Assembly (NCBI GenBank): GCA_031257215.1
Contig: JAIRPC010000073.1
Span: 1 to 7,819 of the forward strand
Source: Eubacteriales Family XIII. Incertae Sedis bacterium
GTDB lineage: Bacteria > Bacillota > Clostridia > Peptostreptococcales > Anaerovoracaceae
Length of the DNA stretch: 7,819 nucleotides
Reading direction: 5' to 3'
The position numbers and the translations under genes are program-made. Below are positions 1-6,520 of the stretch, in pieces (the stretch's first letter is position 1; every line of letters starts with the position of its first letter). Under the pieces are notes generated by a model. It did no database searches. It was not told the origin of the DNA and was given only the letters and a program-made list of their open reading frames with translations.

Positions 1-236
1 TGCGTGTACGCGCCTGCGTTGAGCGCAATGCCGTCGCAGGAGCCGGCTTTCTGCAAGGCGGTAACTATTTCGCCCTCCACATTGCTCTGAAAGAACGACA
101 GCTCCACGCCCAGCGAGGACGCCTCGCCGACAAGCCAGTTGTTGATGCCCTCCAAAGTATCCGCGCCGTAAACGCCGGGCTCTCTCTCGCCCAGCATATT
201 CAGGTTCGGGCCGTTTATTATTGTTATCCTTTTCAT
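1..236 (-). CDS. aroQ: Type II 3-dehydroquinate dehydratase, 3' end cut by window edge
   Basis: Catalyses step 3 of the shikimate pathway, the trans-dehydration of 3-dehydroquinate to 3-dehydroshikimate, in the cytoplasm; the family forms small-subunit dodecamers. Seventy-eight codons are visible. The type II hallmarks are present: INGPNLNMLG at residues 7-16, followed by REPGVYG with the catalytic Tyr at residue 23, FQSNVEGE at 49-56, and NAGAYT at 73-78, just before the expected catalytic His; the two remaining bases, CA, fit a His codon. Family members are about 145 residues, so roughly half is missing. The ATG at 236-234 follows a weak SD, GGTGAG (246-241), spaced 4 nt. It lies 46 nt after pheA and is the last visible gene of the operon. 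It supplies the one step (dehydroquinase) not provided elsewhere here. Family assignment is very secure. Confidence 0.96.
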   Translation of the reverse strand, partial: MKRITIINGPNLNMLGEREPGVYGADTLEGINNWLVGEASSLGVELSFFQSNVEGEIVTALQKAGSCDGIALNAGAYT

Positions 237-249
237 AGCGCTCACCGCC

Positions 250-273
250 GCGGGCGCGAAAGCCCCTGCCCGC
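250..273 (-). other. GC-rich hairpin between pheA and aroQ
   Basis: GCGGGC (273-268) and GCCCGC (255-250) form a 6-bp stem around a 12-nt loop that can alternatively fold as GGGC/GCCC. There is no T-run after it, so it is not an intrinsic terminator. It ends 4 nt before the weak aroQ SD (246-241) and could affect aroQ translation or mRNA stability. Confidence 0.35.
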
Positions 274-282
274 CCCTTATAT

Positions 283-1407
283 TCACTCTATCGTATTGTA
301 ACAGCCCAGCACTTCCATGTACTCCGTTACGCCCGCCACGTGGCGCAGCGTATCCCTCACCTCTGGGTCGAGTATGTTGCCTGTCAGCTCCGCGAAAAAC
401 CTGTACCGCTCGTCGCCCTGCGGCCTGGATTCTATGCGCGTCAGGTTCAGCCCGTTTGAAACGAACGGGAGAAGGGCTTCGCAGAGCGAGCCTGGCCTGT
501 GCGCCAGCGCGAAGGTTGTCGAGATGAGGTTGCTCTCAGCCGTGTATTCAGGCTGAGCCGCAATAACGACGAAGGATGTGCGGTTGTTGGCTGAGTCCAT
601 GATGTCCTCGGCTATGACATCAAGCCCGTTCAGCTCCGCGGCAAGCCGGCTGCCTATCGCGGCCGTCCGATCGCTGTCCGATTCGCTGACGCTGCGCGCG
701 GCTACCGCCGTGTTGCTCATGGCTATTTTGTCCCAGGGCTTTTCCATCAAAAATCTGTGGCACTGGCGAAATCCTTCGGGGTGGGAATAAACCTCGCGGA
801 TGTCCGTGGGTTTCGTGCCAGGCTTTGCGAGCAGGCAATGGCGAATGTCTATCCACGTGCGCCCTACGACATAACAGCCGTATTTACGCAGCAGGTCATA
901 GGTTTCGCCTATCGCTCCCGACTGCGAGTTCTCTATCGCGACAATGCCGTAATCGGCGCTGCCGTTCTTTACCGCCGTGAACACATCCTCGAAATATTCT
1001 ACCGCGCTCGGCGAAGCGCCGGGGAAAAGCTTTTGCGCCGCCTGTGCGCTCCAAGCCCCTGGAACGCCCTGATAGACCGCCCTAACGCCATCACGCTTAG
1101 GCTCTGCGGGCGGCGGCAGAAAATTCTCGTCGGCCCCCAACAGCAGGCCGCGCTGGTACTCCCTTGCGAGCGCCATCAGCGAACGCATGAGCAAGGTCAC
1201 TTCGCTTTTCAGTTCGTTCGGCGTCCGCGACACCGCCGAATCCACCACGGACTGTTCGCGGCCGGGATCGTGTATCGCCAGATTGTGCTCCCTCTTGTAG
1301 TCGCCGACCTTTTTGGTTATCTGCATGCGCTTGTTGAACAGATCGACAAGCGCCTCGTCCACCTTGTCTATCCGCTCCCGCAGTTCTGTTATTTCCTTGT
1401 CAGACAT
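283..1407 (-). CDS. pheA: Bifunctional chorismate mutase / prephenate dehydratase (P-protein)
   Basis: Converts chorismate to prephenate and then to phenylpyruvate, committing flux to phenylalanine. It has 374 residues, close to the E. coli P-protein length. The AroQ-class chorismate mutase domain spans about 1-90, with R10, R27, K38, D47, R50 and E51 matching E. coli R11, R28, K39, D48, R51 and E52; Q85 probably matches Q88. The prephenate dehydratase domain runs from about 108 to 285 and opens with YQGVPGAWS. The usual TRF catalytic motif reads T277-S278-F279: the essential Thr is kept but Arg is replaced by Ser. A C-terminal ACT domain (about 295-374) carries ESRP at 326-329 and GSLC at 306-309 in place of GALV, suggesting feedback binding of phenylalanine. 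The start is strongly supported by an AGGAGGAGGG SD at 1422-1413, which begins inside the upstream aroF stop codon, so the two are probably translationally linked. Confidence 0.96.
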   Translation of the reverse strand: MSDKEITELRERIDKVDEALVDLFNKRMQITKKVGDYKREHNLAIHDPGREQSVVDSAVSRTPNELKSEVTLLMRSLMALAREYQRGLLLGADENFLPPPAEPKRDGVRAVYQGVPGAWSAQAAQKLFPGASPSAVEYFEDVFTAVKNGSADYGIVAIENSQSGAIGETYDLLRKYGCYVVGRTWIDIRHCLLAKPGTKPTDIREVYSHPEGFRQCHRFLMEKPWDKIAMSNTAVAARSVSESDSDRTAAIGSRLAAELNGLDVIAEDIMDSANNRTSFVVIAAQPEYTAESNLISTTFALAHRPGSLCEALLPFVSNGLNLTRIESRPQGDERYRFFAELTGNILDPEVRDTLRHVAGVTEYMEVLGCYNTIE

Positions 1408-1420
1408 ATACGCCCTCCTC

Positions 1421-2434
1421 CTATTGCTCCGATACAGCTTCGCGCACCGCGGTCACGCTGCGCATCAGTTTGTCGAACAGCACGGGCGTGATGGACTGCT
1501 GCCCGTCGCACAGCGCGAACTCCGGCCGATCGTGCACCTCGATAATAAGACCGTCCGCACCCGCTGCGGCGGACGCGAGAGCCATCGGGTAGACGAGATC
1601 CCAGTAGCCTGTGCCGTGGGACGGATCCACCACCACCGGCAGATGCGACTTCTTTTTCAGCACGGGCACGGCTGAAACGTCCAGTGTGTTGCGCGTCGCC
1701 GTTTCAAATGTGCGTATCCCGCGCTCGCAGAGTATCACGTTGCTCTTGCCGCCGTAAAGTATGTAATCCGCCGCCATCAGCAGCTCCTCTATGGTGCTGG
1801 ACGGGCCGCGTTTCAACAGCACGGGCTTGCCGAGCCGCCCCACGTCGCGCAGCAGGGAAAAATTCTGCATATTGCGCGCGCCTATCTGTATGATGTCCAC
1901 GTCACGCTCGAACTCTGAAAGATACTCCGACGACATCAGCTCCGTGACGATCGGGAGCCCCGTCTTTTCGCGCGCGATTTTCAGCAGCTCCAAGCCGTCA
2001 AGCCCAAGCCCCTGAAACGAATAAGGCGACGAGCGCGGCTTGAACGCCCCTCCCCTGAGCATGGACGCGCCGCCGCGCTTGACATCGCGGGCGATGGAAA
2101 GTATCTGCTCCTCGCTTTCGATGCTGCATGGCCCCGCGATAACGGCGAAGCTGCCCGCGCCTATCTTGGCGCTGTCCGTGATGGATATTGCCGTGTCCTC
2201 AGGGTGAAAATGCCTGCCTGACAGCTTGAATGGCTCGGACACCTTCATGACGCGGTCTACAAAACCGTATCGCTCCAACCCTTCCTGCGATAGCGCGGAC
2301 GTGTCGCCCGCAAGTCCCATCATGTGCTTTTCTTCGCCGACGATGTCCTGAACGACAAGCCCGCGTGCGACCATAGCGCCGCGAAGCTCGGAAATTTGTT
2401 CCGGCGTAGCCGTTTCTTTGAGTATAATAATCAT
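1421..2434 (-). CDS. aroF: 3-deoxy-7-phosphoheptulonate (DAHP) synthase, type I-beta with N-terminal ferredoxin-like domain
   Basis: Condenses phosphoenolpyruvate with erythrose 4-phosphate to DAHP, the entry step of the pathway. At 337 residues it resembles the Thermotoga maritima enzyme: an N-terminal ferredoxin-like regulatory domain (about 1-70) precedes the TIM-barrel catalytic domain (about 85-335). The four metal ligands are visible at C103 (in AGPCSIES), H273 (in DPSHGTGY), E299 and D310, each one residue after T. maritima C102, H272, E298 and D309. Other signatures are RGGAFKPRSSPYSFQG, GARNMQNF, LKRG and ILCERGIRTFE. By analogy, the N-terminal domain should mediate allosteric inhibition by tyrosine and/or phenylalanine; that is inference. 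The ATG at 2434 follows AGGAAG (2447-2442), spaced 7 nt. The gene lies 79 nt after aroKE and 13 nt before pheA, so the first step and the Phe-branch enzyme are made together. The symbol aroF follows Gram-positive usage; aroG or aroA are used elsewhere. Confidence 0.96.
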   Translation of the reverse strand: MIIILKETATPEQISELRGAMVARGLVVQDIVGEEKHMMGLAGDTSALSQEGLERYGFVDRVMKVSEPFKLSGRHFHPEDTAISITDSAKIGAGSFAVIAGPCSIESEEQILSIARDVKRGGASMLRGGAFKPRSSPYSFQGLGLDGLELLKIAREKTGLPIVTELMSSEYLSEFERDVDIIQIGARNMQNFSLLRDVGRLGKPVLLKRGPSSTIEELLMAADYILYGGKSNVILCERGIRTFETATRNTLDVSAVPVLKKKSHLPVVVDPSHGTGYWDLVYPMALASAAAGADGLIIEVHDRPEFALCDGQQSITPVLFDKLMRSVTAVREAVSEQ

Positions 2435-2513
2435 TGTATTGCTTCCTGTAACCAGCTCCTATGACGGTAATAAATATGATATCACAAAAAACGCGGCGAA
2501 AGTCTATGTTTTT

Positions 2514-3971
2514 CTATGAAACGGGAAACTTGTCCAGAACGGCCTCAAACATCCTCTGGCGTTCCAGCCGAACACCAAAGAAAAGCTCGTCGGACAGTAT
2601 GCCCTGGCAGATGAGCATGGACAGCCCGCTCTCCGTCCTGATACCGCGCTCCTTCGCCGCGCATATGAGCGCGGTTTCCCTGGGTTCATATACCACGTCG
2701 TATACGAACGCGTTTTTTTTCAGCCCGTCCAAAAACGAGAAATCGGCAAAACGCCTGCCCGCGCTTCCCATGCCCAGCGGCGTGGCGTTGACCAGCAAGT
2801 CCGTTCGCGAGATGGCTTCGGCCAACTCGACAGGCAACCCCTGGCTCTCAAAATCGTGGCTGACAAATGTTATCTTTGTGTCCGCTTCGCCCGCGAGCTT
2901 TCTGGCAGCGCTGGATATCGCGGATGCCTTTTCCTCGCTTCTCCCTATTATAATAATTTCCGCCGCGTCACATTCGGCCGCCTTGCAGGCTATGCCCGCC
3001 GCCGCGCCGCCCGTGCCGCAAACTGAGACGACAGCGCCGCTATAAGAAACGCCGCGCGATTCGAGCGCATACTTGAGCCCCTCCATGTCAGTATTGTATC
3101 CGACAAGCCTGCCGCCGCGGTTCACAACGGTGTTGACAGCTCCCGCCGCCGCCGCGTCGCCAGCAATTTCATCCAGATATGGAATAATTTCTTTCTTGTG
3201 CGGAATGGTGACGTTAAGCCCCATGACGCCGCCTTTCCTGACGCTTCGCATTGCCTCGCCCAGCTCGCCAGACGCCACCCTGGCTGCTCCGTATGAAGCT
3301 CCCGCGAAGCGCTCGCACAGGTTGTTGCCGCCTGAAACAAGCTCGGGGTGCGACTCGATTTCAGCGTATATCGCGCGGTGAAGCTTTGGGGACAGGCTGT
3401 GCCCTATCGGGTCGCCTATGACCAGATAGGCCGCCTCCGCGCCCATCATGCGCACAGACAGCAGCAGCGCTTCCGCGGCTTCCTCGAAGCTGCCTTCGTT
3501 AGTGACATAGAGGTCGGCGGCGGCGCGGTAGATGGGCGTGCGGCGCGTGAACAGCTCCACCAGCCTCTCCCTGTCCGAGAGCAACGGCCTGTTGCCGTTA
3601 TATGAAATGTCCCTTTCAAGCGCGTCAAGGGGTCTTTCGATATGGACTATCCGCCCTATGCCGCGCATGAACTCGACGTTCGCGGGGTTCTCGGCCGCGC
3701 CGCCACCGACCGACAGCACTAGCCCGTTGTTTTTCCGTTCGCCCGCCGGAACCTCCCGCACGGCCTTCGCCACGAAGTCTATGACCGACGTTTCGGCCTG
3801 CCTGAAATACGGCTCGCCGTCAGTCTTGAAGATCTCCGTGATGGGGCGCTTCTCATGCCGCTCTATGAGCACGTCCGTGTCGAGGAACTCCATGCCGAGC
3901 GAGTCCGCGACGTACCTGCCGAGCGAGCTTTTGCCGCTGCCTGGCATACCGATCAAAACTATGTTTATCAT
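2514..3971 (-). CDS. Fused shikimate kinase (N-terminal) and shikimate dehydrogenase (C-terminal)
   Basis: A 485-residue single frame joining pathway steps 5 and 4 (AroK-AroE order). Kinase part, about 1-175: Walker A GMPGSGKSS at 8-16, shikimate-binding D33 and R57, GGG at 89-91, lid RPLL with R128, and R144 in RRTPIY; it phosphorylates shikimate with ATP. Dehydrogenase part, about 180-485: SLSP at 192-195, NVTIPHKK at 253-260 with catalytic K259, AGAVNTV at 277-283, GYNTD with D295, a glycine-rich nucleotide loop (CGTGGAAAG), NATPLGM and a C-terminal GLSMLICQG; it reduces 3-dehydroshikimate, probably with NADPH. Both active sites look complete, so the protein is probably bifunctional. The aroE part carries an unusual HPELVSGG segment at 208-215 (see the repeat entry). 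The start codon overlaps the aroC stop as ATGA (3971-3968) and no clear SD precedes it, suggesting translation by coupling to aroC. The frame is continuous through the junction, so this is not an artefact of joining two ORFs. Confidence 0.95.
   Translation of the reverse strand: MINIVLIGMPGSGKSSLGRYVADSLGMEFLDTDVLIERHEKRPITEIFKTDGEPYFRQAETSVIDFVAKAVREVPAGERKNNGLVLSVGGGAAENPANVEFMRGIGRIVHIERPLDALERDISYNGNRPLLSDRERLVELFTRRTPIYRAAADLYVTNEGSFEEAAEALLLSVRMMGAEAAYLVIGDPIGHSLSPKLHRAIYAEIESHPELVSGGNNLCERFAGASYGAARVASGELGEAMRSVRKGGVMGLNVTIPHKKEIIPYLDEIAGDAAAAGAVNTVVNRGGRLVGYNTDMEGLKYALESRGVSYSGAVVSVCGTGGAAAGIACKAAECDAAEIIIIGRSEEKASAISSAARKLAGEADTKITFVSHDFESQGLPVELAEAISRTDLLVNATPLGMGSAGRRFADFSFLDGLKKNAFVYDVVYEPRETALICAAKERGIRTESGLSMLICQGILSDELFFGVRLERQRMFEAVLDKFPVS
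3309..3353 (-). repeat. Palindromic REP-like element inserted in frame in the aroE domain
   Basis: On the coding strand the segment has TCGCAC at 3353-3348 matched by its reverse complement GTGCGA at 3318-3313. Inside lies the core CACCCCGAGCTTGTTTCAGG (3350-3331), read as H-P-E-L-V-S-G. From memory, the peptide PELVSGS and its DNA CACCCTGAGCTTGTTTCAGGG recur as a dispersed palindromic repeat in many bacterial genomes; the copy here differs from that at two third-codon positions only. The host protein has about 57 residues between its SLSP motif and NVT, against about 41 in E. coli AroE, and the surplus of about 16 falls exactly here (about residues 206-221). I see no second copy in the window. 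The pattern and frame are visible; its identity as a mobile repeat is inferred. Confidence 0.6.
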
Positions 3972-5041
3972 TTTCTATAAATCAGATCCAATAACCCTAT
4001 CGCGGTAACTGCTTCAATAACGGGGACAGCGCGCGGCACGATACAGGGGTCGTGCCTGCCGCGCACCGTGAACTCCGTTTCGGTCAGGTGTGCGCCCTCC
4101 GCCCCGCCGTCGTGCGGGTCTACCGTCCGCTGCGGCTTCGCAATGGACGAGGTTGGCTTGACCGCCACGCGCGCGACTATGGGCATGCCGTTGGATATGC
4201 CGCCCAGTACGCCGCCGTTGTCGTTCTTCGCGCTGATGATACGCCCGCCCGCGAGCATGAGCGGGTCGTTCGCTTCGCTGCCGCGCAGATCCGCAATAGC
4301 GAAGCCCTTCCCGAACTCCACGCCCTTGACCGCGGGCACGGAAAAATAGAGCGACGAAAGCGTGCTCTCCACGGATTCGAAGAACGGTTCGCCTATGCCG
4401 CCCGGCACGCCGAAGGCCGCCACCTCTATCGTGCCGCCTACGCTGTCCCCATCCCGCTTGGCCGCAATGATCATGTCCTTGAAGCCCTGCTCCGCTTCGT
4501 CTGACGCGGGGAAAGCTTTCGCGGATACGCGCCTTAGCTCGTCCTGTATCAGATCCATGCCGCTCTCCACGCCCGCTATGCTCTTGATATGGGCGAATAC
4601 TTCTATGCCCATACCCGAAAGCACCAGCTTCGCCACCGCGCCCGCGAACACCAGCGGCGCGGTCAGCCTGCCGGAAAACCTGCCGCCGCCCGCGCGGTCG
4701 AGGGCAGTGCTGTATTTTATCAGCCCCGTCCAGTCCGCATGGCCCGGGCGAAGCGGCGTATCGTAGTCGCCTGAGCGCTGATTCGTGTTTTCGATAATAC
4801 AGGCGATAGGCGCGCCGGTAGACACGCCGCCCTTTACCCCGCTGACGATGCGCGGCTCGTCGCCCTCCTTGCGCGCCGTGGAAAATTTGTCGCGCCCAGG
4901 CGCTCGCCGCGCCATCTCCTTCGCTATATAGTCTTCGTCTATCGCGAGCCCGGGCGGCAGCCCGTCTATCACCGCGCCTATGGCGGGGCCGTGCGACTCG
5001 CCAAAAATCGATACCTTGAAAATTTTTCCCCAAGTGTTCAT
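3968..5041 (-). CDS. aroC: Chorismate synthase
   Basis: Removes phosphate from 5-enolpyruvylshikimate 3-phosphate to give chorismate, the last common step, using reduced FMN as cofactor; the family is tetrameric and cytoplasmic. The protein has 357 residues, normal for bacteria. Visible motifs: FGESHG at 13-18 with catalytic H17, RPGHADWT with the second catalytic His at 101, AGGGRFSGRLTAP at 117-129, NDNGGVLGGISNGMP, QRTVD, and RHDPCIVPRAVPVIEAV near the C-terminus. The start is the ATG at 5041-5039, not the in-frame ATG at 5053: the latter overlaps the GGAGG (5051-5047) that sits 5 nt before 5041, and the family normally begins M-x-x-x-G-K/x-x-F as here (MNTWGKIF). The stop overlaps the next start as ATGA. 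It follows aroA after a 79-nt gap. Confidence 0.97.
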   Translation of the reverse strand: MNTWGKIFKVSIFGESHGPAIGAVIDGLPPGLAIDEDYIAKEMARRAPGRDKFSTARKEGDEPRIVSGVKGGVSTGAPIACIIENTNQRSGDYDTPLRPGHADWTGLIKYSTALDRAGGGRFSGRLTAPLVFAGAVAKLVLSGMGIEVFAHIKSIAGVESGMDLIQDELRRVSAKAFPASDEAEQGFKDMIIAAKRDGDSVGGTIEVAAFGVPGGIGEPFFESVESTLSSLYFSVPAVKGVEFGKGFAIADLRGSEANDPLMLAGGRIISAKNDNGGVLGGISNGMPIVARVAVKPTSSIAKPQRTVDPHDGGAEGAHLTETEFTVRGRHDPCIVPRAVPVIEAVTAIGLLDLIYRK

Positions 5042-5046
5042 GCCTA

Positions 5047-5051
5047 CCTCC
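5047..5051 (-). promoter_or_regulatory. Ribosome binding site that decides the aroC start
   Basis: GGAGG followed by TAGGC and then ATG at 5041. The five bases include the G of an upstream in-frame ATG (5053-5051), which would add only M-E-V-G and has no good SD of its own. The downstream ATG is therefore preferred. Confidence 0.85.
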
Positions 5052-5092
5052 ATAACTGCATGACCGCTTCACAGCCGCTCTGGTTATGCCTG

Positions 5093-5114
5093 AAAAAATT
5101 ATTGTTGAAACAAT
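5093..5114 (-). other. AT-rich inverted repeat followed by a T6 run between aroA and aroC
   Basis: Just after the aroA stop, the coding strand reads ATTGTT-TC-AACAAT (5114-5101), then AA and a run of six T (5098-5093). This resembles an intrinsic terminator in layout, but the stem has only one G-C pair per five or six base pairs and a tiny loop, so full termination is unlikely. It might cause pausing or partial attenuation, or be chance in an AT-rich gap. Confidence 0.3.
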
Positions 5115-5120
5115 TGTCCC

Positions 5121-6482
5121 TCACGCCGGTCCGTCCTTGTATTTTTCGGTTTTCTCGAAGTCGTGCCAGAAATTTGGATACGACTTGCTGACGCTCTCCC
5201 AGCCCGTCAGCCCCACAGGGCTCTCACAGCCGATGGCCGCGACGCTGAGCGCCATCGCTATCCGATGGTCGCCGTGCGCGTCCGCGTTGCCGCCGGACAG
5301 CCTTTTGCGGCCGGCAATGACGAGCGAGTCGCCCTCCACGCGGATGTCCGCGCCGATATTGCCGAGCTCGCGCGCGAGTGCTTCGAGCCTGTCGCTCTCT
5401 TTCAGCCTGAGCCTGCCCGCGTTCTCAATGCGCGATTCACCGTCCAGATAACAGGCAAGCGCGGCTATGGGCGGCACCAGGTCGGGTATGTCCGTAGCGT
5501 CAACGGTCACGGCGCGAAGCCCTTCGTGCGGGGCAAGTGCGCGGAACACGGCCGTGCCGCGACCTCTTATGAGCCCCATCTCCGCGTCAACATCCGCTCC
5601 CGCGTCTTTCAATATGCCGAGTATCCGCATATCGCCCTGGACGCTCCCTGGGGACATGCCCGCTACGGACACCCGCCTGCCGAGCGCACCCGCGCAGAGG
5701 AAAAACGCCGCCTGCGACCAGTCGGACTCCACGCTGTACCTGACGCTTTGGTACGCGCACCCGCCGGGTATCTCCCAGCCAGTGATGCTTGCCGTGTCCG
5801 CGGCCAGCGCGAACTCTGGATCTCCCGCCATCCCGCCGTCGCTTTTCTCGCGCACCGCCACGCCGAAGCTGTACATAACATCCGTGGTGAGCCTGACATA
5901 ATCTCCCGACTCCAAGGGCGTTGTGAGAATAATTTCGCTGCCCTCTCCCAGCAGCGGCAAAGCCATGAGCATTCCCGATATGAACTGCGAGCTTACGTTC
6001 CCTGCCATCTCGTAGCGACCAGGCGAGAGAGGCCCTTTCACGCGGATCTCGCCTGTGTACGCGCCGCCCGAAGCGCTTTCGCCCTCCGCATCCTTTGCGA
6101 GGGCTTTTTTTTCGAGCTGCCCTCCCCTGCTCCTGAATATGTCCTCGTAAATGTCGAGCGGGCGGTCTATCAGCCTGCCCTTCGTCCTGAAAACCCACTC
6201 GCGGCCGTCAAGCCCCGCGAGCGGGATGAGAAACCGCAGCGTCGATCCCGATTCGCCGCAGTCTATGGCGCGGGAATTGTCGCCCGAGCGGATGATTTCG
6301 ATGCCGCGCCGCGTCGCGTCGATATCGTCGGAAGCCCCGATGTTCTTGACGCGCCTGACCGCCCGCTCGCCACCCGCCAGCGCGGCGCATATGAGCGCCC
6401 TGTGGCTTACGCTCTTGGACGGCGGCGGCGTTACAGCGCCCTCTGGAAATCTCTCTATCAGTTTTGCCGATGGTTCGTACAT
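5121..6482 (-). CDS. aroA: 3-phosphoshikimate 1-carboxyvinyltransferase (EPSP synthase)
   Basis: Transfers the enolpyruvyl group of PEP to shikimate 3-phosphate, step 6. It has 453 residues, slightly longer than the usual 425-440. Motifs in order: PPSKSVSHRAL at 20-30 (K23, R28), CGESGSTLRFLIP at 75-87 with Gly79 at the position of E. coli Gly96 and R83 at R100, GRLIDRP at 102-108, GNVSSQF at 161-167, SDWSQAAFF, DIPDLVPP with catalytic D334 (E. coli D313), LKESDRLEAL with E362 (E. coli E341), and DHRIAM at 405-410. Retention of Gly at position 79 suggests ordinary inhibitor sensitivity, although the usual Pro of the loop is Phe84. Residues about 124-140 are a surplus, charged and Gly/Ser-rich stretch. 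The ATG at 6482 has a modest SD, AAGGGG (6494-6489), spaced 6 nt, and lies 38 nt after aroB. Confidence 0.97.
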   Translation of the reverse strand: MYEPSAKLIERFPEGAVTPPPSKSVSHRALICAALAGGERAVRRVKNIGASDDIDATRRGIEIIRSGDNSRAIDCGESGSTLRFLIPLAGLDGREWVFRTKGRLIDRPLDIYEDIFRSRGGQLEKKALAKDAEGESASGGAYTGEIRVKGPLSPGRYEMAGNVSSQFISGMLMALPLLGEGSEIILTTPLESGDYVRLTTDVMYSFGVAVREKSDGGMAGDPEFALAADTASITGWEIPGGCAYQSVRYSVESDWSQAAFFLCAGALGRRVSVAGMSPGSVQGDMRILGILKDAGADVDAEMGLIRGRGTAVFRALAPHEGLRAVTVDATDIPDLVPPIAALACYLDGESRIENAGRLRLKESDRLEALARELGNIGADIRVEGDSLVIAGRKRLSGGNADAHGDHRIAMALSVAAIGCESPVGLTGWESVSKSYPNFWHDFEKTEKYKDGPA

Positions 6483-6520
6483 TATCTACCCCTTCTGTCC
6501 TGCCTTCTGTTCTTGTTAAA

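Noticed and set aside
2477..2486. TGTGATATCA as a CRP-type site and internal promoter before aroF
   Set aside because: Only one TGTGA half-site is present, and no -35/-10 pair with good spacing is found in the 79-nt gap.
4014..5072. A 352-codon minus-strand frame overlapping aroC
   Set aside because: It is a +1 shadow of aroC with Arg/Gly-rich translation and no motif.
6063..6112. Programmed -1 frameshift at A8 in aroA
   Set aside because: The hairpin follows the A tract with no spacer rather than the usual 5-8 nt, and the alternative frame yields only a shadow sequence.
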